DNA from: Reticulitermes speratus
Taxonomy: Eukaryota > Arthropoda > Insecta > Blattodea > Rhinotermitidae
Assembly: GCA_021186555.1 (NCBI GenBank)
Contig: JAJKFL010000237.1
Coordinates: forward strand, 1 to 64,000
Direction of reading: 5' to 3'
Length of the DNA stretch: 64,000 bases
Part shown: positions 47,115 through 58,500 of the stretch, in pieces
Position numbering within the stretch: position 1 is the first letter of the stretch
How the letters are laid out: each line of letters opens with the position of its first letter
Notes under the pieces: generated by a model
Databases searched by the model: none
What the model was told of the DNA's origin: nothing
Seen by the model: the letters and a program-made list of their open reading frames with translations, nothing else
Translations under genes and position numbers: made by a program

Positions 47115-47383
47115 TGATCTACATGTTTCGACCTAAACTAGGTCATCTTCAGGCTCTTAGCCAAGTTTAAAAAACACGAGGAAGACCATATATAAGTAAT
47201 CGTTTGCCAGTCATAGAAATGGTTTGAAGTATAAAAATAAGATAAAACAGAATAATATATGTCAATCTGAGGTTTCACATCAAGTGCTTACAAGTATATG
47301 TCACTGTTCAGTGTGAGGTTGTTAACACATCACTGTCAGTCAAAGTGCCTGAAGACGGTCGTACAGACAGAAACATGTACACA
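47115..47383. repeat. Two hairpin-class motifs facing each other
   Basis: Minus-strand cctgaagatgacctag...ctaggtcgaaacatg occupies about 47121-47152, with a perfect gaccta/taggtc stem. A plus-strand cctgaagacggtc...gacagaaacatgt lies at about 47347-47380. The 195 bp between them are AT-rich and non-coding. The arrangement suggests inverted termini of a small element. Confidence 0.6.
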
Positions 47384-47462
47384 CAAATTACCATTCATTT
47401 ATTGTAAGCACAACGCGATGAATTCCATCAAAACAGAAGCAATACATTAAATCCGAACTCAC

Positions 47463-47592
47463 CTGCGAGCAGTGTGCTGTGTCGACAACGTAATGCTTTG
47501 ATCGCTTCACGCCAGTCGGTGACGCCCTCTTGTACAAGACGAACTTGCTCCTCCTGCGACCCCGGTCACCGGGCGGCAGGAACCCATTGTAA
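47463..47592 (-). CDS. Pli: Pellino exon A (partial CDS, internal exon)
   Basis: A 130-bp exon on the minus strand. The acceptor gtgtgttgcag ends at 47593; the donor CTCGCAG|gtgagt starts at 47462. The first base T completes a Gly codon from the previous exon, and 43 codons follow, starting YNGFLPPGDRGRRRSKFV and continuing LYKRASPTGVKRSKHYVV to HCSQ. This is the highly conserved start of the Pellino FHA domain. It ends on a codon boundary, so it joins exon B (36663-36764) in frame.

Pellino acts in the cytoplasm in Toll/IL-1R-type immune signalling as an E3 ligase bound to IRAK/Pelle. The upstream exon (ending ...LG) was not found. A minisatellite begins about 10 bp upstream of the acceptor. 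Confidence 0.92.
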
Positions 47593-47601
47593 CTGCAACA
47601 C

Positions 47602-47826
47602 ACAAAGCCCACAGCCCAGTCAGCTAACTCCTACACAACATACACAAAGCCCACAGCCCAGTCAGCTAACTCCTACACAACATACACAAAGCCCACAGCC
47701 CAGTCAGCTACCTCCTACACTACACAAAAAGCCCACAGCCCATTCAGCTACCTCCTACACTACACACAAAGCCCACACCCCAGTCAGCTACCTCCTACAC
47801 TACACAAAAAGCCCACATCCCATTCG
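47602..47826. repeat. 42/40-bp minisatellite next to the Pellino acceptor
   Basis: gcccacagcccagtcagcta recurs six times, with spacings of 42, 42, 40, 40 and 40 bp. The array lies in the intron immediately upstream of exon A (minus strand), so its units, which read gctgactgggctgtgggc on the minus strand, occupy the branch-point region. The Pro-rich ORF at 47474-47971 on the plus strand is an artefact of the repeat. Confidence 0.93.
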
Positions 47827-47971
47827 ACAATCTTGCGCAGTAACACACAGACTGCTGTCACGTGGTTCGCAGACGAGGATTCCTGTATTACTGCTCACTC
47901 GTATCAGTCAGGCCGGGGATTCTGTGGTCACGACCCGTGACGCTAAAAAAACCATGACATGTAGACAGTGA

Positions 47972-48770
47972 TGAAACAGTGTTTCTCTTCCTGTTACACA
48001 AGGAAGAAGTGACTTATTGATTTGTACAGGGTCATTACTTTATGTGACAGCCATCATTTGTTACTTCCTGCTGCTACTGTGCCACACATGTGGGCGTTGT
48101 GGCTGCGTGGGCTACATCAACACAATAAATGAGCCAACAGGATGTGGAAATTGATGAATGTCAGATAAAATAATTACAATATCTAGACAAATTTAATATA
48201 ATGTAAAAAAAGTAATTTAGTTTTTTATACAAGTCATTATGTTTCCCATGTAGAATATAGAAGTTCCAGAAAACCCAGCTTGTGTGTGTCAAATTCAAAG
48301 ATATGGGAATTCATTTATATTGATCTTCAAATTATATACTGTTTCCTTTGGGGAGAGCAGGAGTGCTCGAAGAAAACCACATAAATACACTGTGTGGGCA
48401 GAACGTAGAATTTGTGAATGTTAAACATGGTGGTACGTATAGTAACCACTGGGCTTTAGAGGGTTAAATTCTAAGTTTGTTCTGATATATATGTATATAT
48501 ATATAAAATCTGAGACTCGCATGTCTTGTAGATACCAATGCATGTCCATGCAACATACCTAGTTCCCGTGACTGTTGCATTTGACAAATTTGCCCCTTGT
48601 AGATAGATACTTCGCATGTCGCGGTAAAGACAAGTTCGTAGACACATTGAACACCTCTCGGTGTCAATTTTACTGTCGCTAAATGTCGCACAAAACGAGA
48701 ACTGTCAGGAGCAGCAAAGATAGAACTCTTGACGCACGCACAATTAACTCACAACCAGTCTGTCAAACTG
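47972..48770. other. No gene; one dispersed-repeat fragment
   Basis: 48376-48466 is a partial copy of the 7.65-8.19 kb repeat (cataaatacactgtgtgggc, gaatttgtgaatgttaaaca, actgggctttagagggttaa). Apart from a small TA/TG-rich run near 48487-48506, nothing is recognised. Confidence 0.6.
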
Positions 48771-48793
48771 CCCCCCCCCCCCCCCCCCCCCCC
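48771..48793. repeat. Poly(C) run, 23 nt
   Basis: Uninterrupted C from 48771 to 48793. Such runs are prone to length errors in sequencing, so the count is approximate. Confidence 0.95.
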
Positions 48794-49633
48794 GTAAAAT
48801 CGCCTACTGCACTTCGAACACAGACAACTTCATAGTGGCTCCTGATGACACCCCTGGGCAGGACATAAATTGGTTTCACCGCCGTCACAAACGCATTGTT
48901 AAAGACAGTGACTGGGGTAGAGATTAATGGAGCCAGTCGACGGCAGGCGCTAGTGTTTTGTCAGGCCGTGTCTGTCTTAATGCCATGTAACACAGCACGC
49001 ATCCTGGTGGGAGCTTTCTTAAATCTGTGAGAACACAATAGCATATCATGCTGCGTCTTTGATCTCACAGCCAATACGTTTTGCTTTCAATTTCGGTTTT
49101 GGAGGTTTATGGGGGGCAGCAACCCGGCAGCCCCCTCCCCCCTTGGGTGCAATTCTAATGCAGATTTCTTATATAAAATTGCACCTAAATGGGCCAAAGG
49201 ATATGCACAACTAGGGACAGAAACGTCGTGGACTATCTCAAGTGCAGTGTGGCCAATCTGCACCAAACACGTCACTAACGTCACCTGCACCTCGTGCTAG
49301 CCTTCACGAAACGTGCAGACAGACACGCTGACAGCCCTTAGTAAAGTATGACGTCACTGCACCGACTTTTGCCAAAATTACGGCTCGACTGCTTTTTATG
49401 ACGACTTTTGTGCCGAACGTCGTGAATACTCGACGAACGGTTTAGTGGCTAATAGTACTTACGGACAGACAGACGGACTCGCGTTGCGCACAGAATGGTG
49501 CTGACATCTAGCGACGTACTTTACTGTGACGCTGGAGACCTCAGGTGCGGAGAAAGAGAGGACGGGCGGGCAGCTAAGTTGGCGTAGTGAGCAGCGATGT
49601 GACTTTGCGATGTGCCTCATGGAAAGAGCACAC
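48794..49633. other. No gene recognised
   Basis: Short ORFs only; no named repeat. Confidence 0.5.
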
Positions 49634-49937
49634 CTAAAATGGCACCTTGCACATTCAGAAATGGCACCTTGCAACCCAAAAATGGCACATTGCACGCCCA
49701 AAAATGGCACCTTGCAACCCAGAAATGGCACCTTGCAATCCAGAAATGGCACCTTGCACAACCAAAAATGGAACCTTGCACGTCCAAAATGGCACCTTGC
49801 ACACCCAAAAAGACAACTAGCAACCCAGAAATGGCACCTAGCACACCCAAAATGGCACCTTTCACACCCAAAATGGCACCTTGCACACCCAAAATGGCAC
49901 CTTTCATACTCAGAAATGGCACCTTGCACACCCAGGG
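49634..49937. repeat. 21/22-bp minisatellite, about 14 units
   Basis: aaaatggcaccttgcacacc is repeated with small changes. On the minus strand the unit reads as a heptapeptide with the pattern C-A-R-C-H-F-G, giving a Cys/His-rich ORF at 49459-49962 that mimics a zinc-binding repeat protein. All frames are open for the same reason (unit length near a multiple of three without stops), so I do not call a gene. Confidence 0.93.
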
Positions 49938-52900
49938 TTTTCTGCACCCCAAGTTGAGACAAGCAAGTCTTTCTTTCTTACATTATCTCTACATCTTTCT
50001 TTCTTAGTGTCCTGTTTTTCATTTTTATTTTCATTCTTCTTTCTTTTGTCACATTTTCTTGTCGTTCTTTTGTCTATGTTTGTTTTCATCACTTCCGTTT
50101 CCTGCCCGCACAAGTACCGCATGACCAGCCCACCTTAACGGGCAAAGTCGGTGTGTCGGCGCTTTGGCCACATGATGACTATCATTGTAAGGCGTTCTTT
50201 CCTGAACATGAGCCAGCTTCATTGTGACCAATTACGGCAGTTACGCTGTTTTACTTCTGAGGTGCAGCCGGAGTTGCTATTGCAAAGTTACAATAAGACA
50301 GGTTTAAGGTGTCTGAGATGTAAGGCTTCATCGACGTTTCGGAGAAGCGGTCCATGACTCCACCCTGAAAATGGCTATAGGACGCTCCAACGAAACATCC
50401 GTAACTGTCGGCACGTTGTAACATGTCAGAAGACGCAAATGTTCATCAACACAGCTGTGATGAGATAATGAGATTGTGACATTGAGCGTCGTAGGCGGAC
50501 GGCAGGTCTGAAACTGTTCGGACAGAGACGTTCAGCTTGAGTGAAGCTGTGGTGTCTGCCTTTGCAGCATCTTAGTGAGTCAGACTCAATTATTTGTGAC
50601 TGGACTTGATGTGGTTACTGTGCCTGCAGCGTAAGCACGTATTATGTGATAATGTTCTTGATGGAAGACACCAGAGTTCAGTAAATGCAAATATACAGTA
50701 AACCTGTGCAACCAATTACTGCACATGTGTGATTTAGTAACTTGGTTCTACAGGTACAGTTTTGTTAAGTGTCTTATTTAATGATGCTGTTAATTGCTAA
50801 AATCATATAGCATCAGTGATAGATGATGAATGAGAATGGAGCATTGGTGGAATGATACTGACAGCTCATAACTGGAGTACCTGGAAAAAATCCTGTTCCA
50901 GTGCCACTTTTCTTACTGTTCTGTTGGAAAAGTAATAAGCTGTTCTTGAATTTCTCATTTTTGGTTTCGGTAAGTTACTGCAATTCAAAATCACATTTTT
51001 GCGGATGAAAAAGACCTTAAGCACAGTCAGTAAGGTGATTGGCTGGAGGCTGGATGTACAAGATCCAATTTCTAGAACAAGCAGTGATATTTATTTTTAC
51101 TGCCTCTTATGAAAAATGTCTTAGGTCTTACCCAACATTGTATTCTTATTGCTTTCCCATTGATGTTATGCAGTGTCAGAATTTGTCAAGAATTAAACAC
51201 TATGCAGCCAACCACCAGGTCCCAGTCTTTTATCATGTAGCTTAACCTTCACATCTGACCACCAAGCTGTGTCACAAACATCCCTGCCAGTATACCAAGG
51301 CCTTGCCAAGTACGTATCACTACCACCAACATTGGCTTTCTATCCCAATGCTCCTTTCACCACCCTTGTTGTCTGTACTTGCATAATATACCCATATCTT
51401 CCCATGCAGCTAGTCCTCTAGAACTGTTTGACCCTGAAGATGATGGTACTATCCTCCTTTGAAGCATCAGTAACTGTTTACCAGTTGACACACCATGACA
51501 TTCCAGAAGACCTGCGTGTCTGTGTGATATCAGTTTTTGTGTCTGTATATTAGAAATGGGACAGTGTAGTAATTTTGGAATGTGTTACGTGTAAGCTTCC
51601 CAAAGGAGACATTGAGTATTTAAGAAGAATAGTAGTTCTGCGTACAAGAAATTAAGACTGTGTTGATGTATGTTGTATGTTGAAAAGTTTCCAACTTGTG
51701 TGCAGTTCATTATGATTGTGTTTATTTCAGTAAAAGATCATACCTTGAACACAGACATCCTTTCATGACACAGTCAAAACAGCTTGTTAGGTAAGTACAG
51801 ATACTTTACATTTATGTACAGTTATGAAACTATGATCTTAGCTGTTCTTTCATATGGATGCTGAATTTGTTCACTTACCATGACGAATGAGAGAATATGA
51901 GAACAGAATGTGGAGGCAAGTATTTTATCCAGAAACATACGAACATGGGGTTTAATAAAGGTGTGCAGTTACATTGTCATAGATGAATAAAATGAACTAT
52001 GTAAATGCTAAACAGTTTGCCCAGAATTAAAATTAAGTATGCTAAAGTCAAGAAACGTGGGCATGTATGTGGGGATAACATTAATATGGACAAACATATG
52101 CACAGGAGGGGTTGGACTGCATTTTTTTTCAGCTCAGGGCAGGGACTAGCAGCAAGATGTTGTGAGCAAGGTGATGAATTTGAGGTTATGGAAAAGGTGC
52201 AGAACTTCATGTCTAGCTGACCTCTACTGGTGTCTGAAGAAAGCCTGTGCTCTGTGTAACTAGTTTCTTACTTATGTATGGACTTAATAGCAAGAAACAG
52301 CATGTACTGAATTATTTGAAATCACTAATGGTAGATAGCTGTTTACTAGAAATAACAGTTTGCCAATATCATTTTTGTTTGAGAATGGAAAATGAAGCAC
52401 CAAAACCTTGGAAAAAAGAAGAATGTGTGATGTAGATCACTGATTAGAGTAAATCATAACAACAAAACACAGAAGGTGAATAGGAAGCACTTGTCCCTTG
52501 CATTTGGGAGATATTGCTTTCATTTCGTGGCCTGCAGACCAACTAATCTGACTGAAATGTGTTATAGTTTTCCAAGCTTATTGTAAAGACTTGTTTCATA
52601 TCCATCAGCTGTTACTATGACTGTGTAATGGATAATGAAATGTATGTATGTATGTATGAGTCACTGCAAATGCCAGAATGATGAATGAGCATAGGCCATG
52701 GCTGTTTTCTTCTTATGTCATATCCAATTAACTAATCATCATCATCTCTGATGCTCTAAGGTCAGTCATATTGAAAATGTGATAAAATAAACCAGGCACG
52801 TCAAACTGGCAGCCCTCAAGCTGTGTGTGTTCCATTTGAATTATTTTGGTGGTCTACTAAACTTGTCGAAACAAACTGTGAATATGGCCCAAAGTTTACA

Positions 52901-55460
52901 ATTTATAAAGAAAAATGTTCGATTGGATAAGATAATACATTCCATTGCTGAACTGTTGAGTGAAACTCCCTTTGCAGTTTCATGTTCTGATGAAGCTAAT
53001 ATCTTGTTTTTATTATTATTGTTAATTTAAAAAATTACTCAATTTGTTTACCAAATAATGTAGCACATATTTGCATGTACAGTTGTTTTCATTCATGAAC
53101 TCCAAGATATCACATTTAACAGATACACATTTACTCTTAAAAATAAAGGTGGCAATGCAAATTTTAAACCTGGCATTAATAAGGTAAGCACAAAGACATG
53201 CCGAGTGTCTCGACAATCTTTTGACTTGAGATAAAATGTTACAACATTACCTCATTGGGTAATATAATTTGGTTGTTCATTGAAATTTATATTTGGATCC
53301 AAAAAATTATTATTTGATTTATGGTATCCTGGCAGTTTTATAGTACAGTACCTTTTTATTTTTAAAATTTTAAAAATTGTCTTCTGCCACCACTATTCCA
53401 CAGCCACCTAAGCATTTTTAGTGCTCTACTTTTTTATTTTTAATATGTGGGATCTCTTATCTTAGCTGACAGTTCAATGTGCGTGTGAAGGCAATATGAA
53501 GAGTAAGGTATCGGTAAAGGATTCCATTTATCTAAGAATTGAAACTGTTTCGCTGTGTAATTGGTTCCTGACATTACACAGGAACATAATGCCTTCATCT
53601 CCAAGGATCAGAGAAGAATTCTCACAGAATTATATATACAAACCACCAAGTGACATACAGCAATCTAACAGGTGAGAGCTATAACGAGAGGAAAGAAATA
53701 ACAACGAACATAACTAGTGTACTTGTTACACGTGTGTCGTTTGAAAGTATCTTTGATACCCAACGTTAAAGCATTGAATGGCTCTGATGGACATGTTCTT
53801 GATTGCCATAGGGCGCAGGACTTCGTGGAGTCAACCTCTTTGACTAAACTAGATGATCTGTGCTTTCCTATGATATACTGTATTGTGTATTATCTGAAGA
53901 TGGCCAGGTTGGCAGCAACATGTCATGATGAATACTAAATTGTGAAAACAGTAAAAATGTAGTTGTGATCAATGGGTTATTTGTTATCACAAGGACATGT
54001 TGAGAATAAAGGTTTATGACAGTGTGTTTTAATAGGTATTAATGCAACATATCTGTGATCTATTCATTCTATTGCTGATTAATCAAGAGTAAAAGTGTTT
54101 AAATAGTAATTTTGTCTTTTAAAAATTTCAGGTGAAGTACATATATTAATTAGTAATGACAGCTGTGTTTAGGTATTTTATTTGATGTACATGGATTGCA
54201 TAAATTGACACATTAGTCCTCTTATTATAAGGAACTTTTCTTAGTTCTTAACAGAGCTTCATATTTCTTGTAAGTCACAAAGTAATGTTTGTAGCACAAC
54301 TTCATCAGTATGTATCTGTAGGTTGATGAAGGTTAATAAACTGTCACTGTGAATTCAGCTTTGTGAATTCCATCTCCAACCATTCTGCTGCTGACTGTAT
54401 GGTAAAGTGACAACAGTGACCTGTGCATAGAGGTATGTGCAGATTGCAGTGTTGTCACATCACAGCTTGAGGAAGCATATGTTCATTTGGCGGTAACCAC
54501 ATCCACTTGAATGTAATTCTCATAGGAACTATGGTGGATTAATAAATGAAATGGCGTGTGTGTGTGTGTGTGTATGTATGTCTGTTTACATTGACTAGTG
54601 ACTGAACACAAAATTACAAGTTGTAGCAGAGCAGATAGTGACAATAGAGACCCACCCTGAAATTGCTTTACTAGCTTACCACATTTTGTGAAAACAGCCT
54701 GCCTTCCCCCTTCATGGTACAGCTAGTGCACCCCTGAGCACAGATGGCAAAATCATTCAGAAATCAGGTGATATGGCATTACATTCTAGAAGACTATAAT
54801 CTCATGACTGAGGAAGGTTTAACAGAAATGATGTGTTGAGTGTTTGTTGTGCTGTTGTGTTCATGCGTTTTGTGTCATTTTTACGTATGAATGTTTATTT
54901 GGAGGTAAGTTAAAAATTGTACACAAATGTCACTAAAATGACACTCACATGAAGGCAGGCATAGAGCCATCTTCCAACACCCATATAACAAGTACTCTTC
55001 AGACAGTGGGCAGTGTCCTACACCTAAAACCATTGTTGTATATGCCTTGTATAAGAATTTAGTTACACATATTTTATGATATTTTGACAAGTGTTCATTC
55101 TTCCATTGTACAGTCTCAATACATGGCTGTATTTCAGAGGTTGTGGTTTGGTATTCGAAAATGGTGCAAAATATCCTGACAGATTTCACGCTTTTCCACT
55201 GTTACTACAAGTCATATTCATGTTCTACAGTAAACTATACTGTTTTGATATCCTGTTTATCGGATTAAGTTGCCTGTTGGGTGGTGAACATCGATTGTTC
55301 AACTTTTATACAATTTTTAACCAATGTAAGACTGAAACAACCAACAACCACAATTTTTAACTTTTATTTGTTTTAAACAGTGTATGTGAACAATTGTAAA
55401 CAATTCATGTAAATAATTGTGCCAGTTGGTGTAACTAGTGTGCGATTTTAGAAAATGTGT
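49938..55460. other. No gene recognised
   Basis: AT-rich, low-repeat DNA. Weak hairpin-like words occur near 50335-50395. Microsatellites: (ATGT)n near 52641-52656 and (GT)n near 54556-54573. No ORF above about 100 codons has recognisable features and no convincing exon was found. It lies upstream of Pellino exon A, where the gene's first exon(s) could sit. Confidence 0.5.
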
Positions 55461-55500
55461 CCCTGAAGATGAACCCAAATTAAGGGTTCGAAACATGTAG
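55461..55500 (+). repeat. Hairpin-class motif with perfect stem
   Basis: ccctgaagatgaaccc, loop aaattaa, then gggttcgaaacatgtagg. The gaaccc/gggttc stem is perfect, and the flanks match the consensus of the other copies. Confidence 0.65.
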
Positions 55501-58500
55501 GACAGGGAAAGTGCACAATTAATGTGATTAAATTGTACATTTGTCGGACTTTAAATATAAAGTTAAAATGTACGGAATGAAGAATATTAAGGCTATTTGT
55601 CTTCGATTATGTTTTTGTTGAATGACTCCATAGACGGATCTGTACAATTTTCCGAACATACCCTGATGTTGTACAAAATAATCCCACTTACATATTTATT
55701 ACTTAATTAATCTAAATGAGCTTCTTCTAGGAATGTAAATGTAATTTTTAATTTATTTTATGCGCATGAAAAGTTGTTAATCTGTAGGAGAAAGTTTTAA
55801 ATGTTCTAATTCACCGTATTATTTTGACTTATTTTGTACCATAATTTCCGGCAGTGTAACCCATGGTTTGGGTGGCAGATTATCTAGCTTTGCGTTGAGG
55901 ATTCCGTCGGGAACTAGATAGGTGTTATAGGGTGTAGTTATTTGTGACTAGTACCAAGGACGTAGTTCCTACGAGGTTATTTTTATAAAACGTAAGTAAA
56001 AACCAGAAATGCATGACAGAATAGTGTTATTTGCTTGGGTGTAATTTATTGTGACTGAGTGTCATAAGGAAATGGACGCATTTAAAGGGGTGCCCTCAGC
56101 AGAATCGCCATTTTGTCAATTTACCGGCTGGGAAATTGCAATAATTTTTACTGACATAATAAATATTATTTACATTATATATGCACACACACAGTAGGTC
56201 GCGTAAGGGAATCACGTAGGTAGTAGAAGAGTGTTTTTGCAGAAGGCGTTAGGTTTGTATGCCATTTCACGTGATGTTAATCAACCTTCCTCTGTTGAAT
56301 CTAACATTGCCGTTAGATGTTAAATTAATTTGGCACTTTTGAAATACTGTATATAAGTAGGGTATTAGCATATCGGTTTTGTATTGTAGAACGCGCCTTA
56401 CCCAACAGTAATCAATGTTCAGAGTGGAAGGATTGAATTTGATCATGACGCAAAAATACCGACTCTAGGCTATTCTGTTCCGTATTTATGAGGCACTTGA
56501 ATACAAAATCAGAACAATGTTTTTCGAGGATTTGCTGTTGAGAAATATAAATTTCATTTTTGTGGTGCTGGGTGTGACTGCAAGGCACAATGCTACTAGT
56601 GGTGATGGATTTCAAAGGAACTTGGATATTTCAGCACAAACCATGATTTGGGAACATAATAGATTTTACTTAAAGGTTGAGCTTTGTGTGGTACGTCTTG
56701 CAGCATACCTATATGTTGAGATCATCACAATTTGGAGGTGAAAACATGTCTGCCCCTTTGTTCATAACATGGTGTGCATCTTTTTGTTGGCCATGACTTC
56801 TTTTTTATGAGCAGAATCCAATCTCTAAAATGTCTTTCAGTTGAGACACTTTTGACTGTAGGGTGTTTCCTGGCAGTTACTGATCCACCACTCTTTGTAG
56901 TAAATTCTACAGATGTTTGTGAGGTTATGGATTGTGATGTTTGTTATTCTGAATGTGTCTTAGAAAGTACGGTTGAAGAAGTTGAACGTTCAAATGAACT
57001 TTATGTTCGGGTTATATTCCAGGATTAATGCAGGCTGTTTATGTTCCTTATTTTCCAGTATTGGTACAGGCTTTTGCATGTTGATCTTTCCTGTCCCAGC
57101 GCCATAATTAATGACTCATTTTTTGTTTAATGTGAGGATGGATATTGGCATAGAATGTTGGGCTGTCAACTTCTGTTGTTACTTTGGAATGAGTGAGTTC
57201 CTGCAGTTTACAGATCTAGGGGAGCTGGAACCACCATGAGTTAAATGAATATACAGGGGAAACTCCCAGTGTTAATGTCTTTTCGCCATTGTTAGAGGAA
57301 CAGTTTGCAGACCACACTTGTAGAATTGTCATTGGCAAGACCCACTGATAAGTTACTTCAGTGTTGTCAGAACTTGCAGGCCTGTGGTAGTAGCATTCGC
57401 ACAGAATCCTTGGGCAGGGGAGAGGTTTACTTTGTAGAGCCTAGCAGTTATTTTATGTAACACTGGTTTTAACATTCAGAAATTGTTATTCCTACAAAGT
57501 GTGTTTGTGTGTTTTGTATGGACGTCGGAACAAACATTGTTTGTGTGTATAGCATTCATTTAACTGGTCTTTATAATGGAGACTTGAATGTGTTTGCTGT
57601 ATGGTATGAATGAATTTTTAAACATAATTCAGGTCAGTTTTTGTCTTTGAAGTGTTGATGGCCAATATATCATAATGTAGACTTTCATGTCCTGAGATAC
57701 CCTATCACTCTTTTGAGTCACCAGTTTCTCCCCTGCCTTTGTGTCTGACTCCTGTCACTGCAGGAGCTGTAATTTTGCTGTATGTTTTATTTTGTGGTTT
57801 TGAGTTTCCCACATTTTGTCAAAGTAAGGGATGCACAAATCTAGGGTGCCTAGTCACCCAGGGGACTAAATTTTGTACAGTGGTGCTGGATAATTTGACA
57901 ATTATTGCAGTTTCTGCCCTTGCATACAAAAATGTTTTTCAGTTCACATGCACCAATCAGAAAGTGCCAGATAACAATGAGGTTCACAGGTCACCCCACG
58001 TCTTTATTATGGAGCTCGCTTCATGTTAGTCTTATGGCACAAAGAATTTGGAGTTGGCGCCTAGGTGTTTGGAAAATTTGTGGACCCCTGGTCCAAGTAA
58101 AGACATAACTTTTGACTTACATCCGTAATTGTGTGCATTGTTCATAGGAACTTAACATGCACCACAACAGTGTTGCCTTGTTCCATTAGGAAATCATGTG
58201 TATTTCTACTTGTTTTGTAATTTGAGCATAAAAAATTCAGTTCCCCATAAGTAGTAGAACTGAGCCCTAGAGCCCTTACAAGTATTTTTTTTATTTGAAA
58301 AAGTATCCCCCACATGGTTGGAAATTTGCCTCTGGCATAAAATTTAAACATGGTTGTGCATAAGTCTTCCTCAGAATTGTCTAGATTTGTGTCAGTCATC
58401 TCAGATCTCATTACAGCACTGCCTGTTCTATCATGCTATGGTTACAGGAGTCTAAACTTGGATATAACAGTAATGAATGGAGCAGCAGTGTTTGTTTGTT

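Noticed and set aside
47474-47971. Pro-rich plus-strand ORF of 165 codons
   Set aside because: It is the antisense of Pellino exon A plus the 42/40-bp minisatellite.
49459-49962. Cys/His-rich minus-strand repeat ORF resembling a zinc-binding protein
   Set aside because: The pattern follows from the 21/22-bp minisatellite unit, and other frames are open too.
50330-50395. Possible tenth copy of the hairpin motif
   Set aside because: The cgtttcgg and cgaaacatcc words are present, but the stem and spacing do not match the class well enough.
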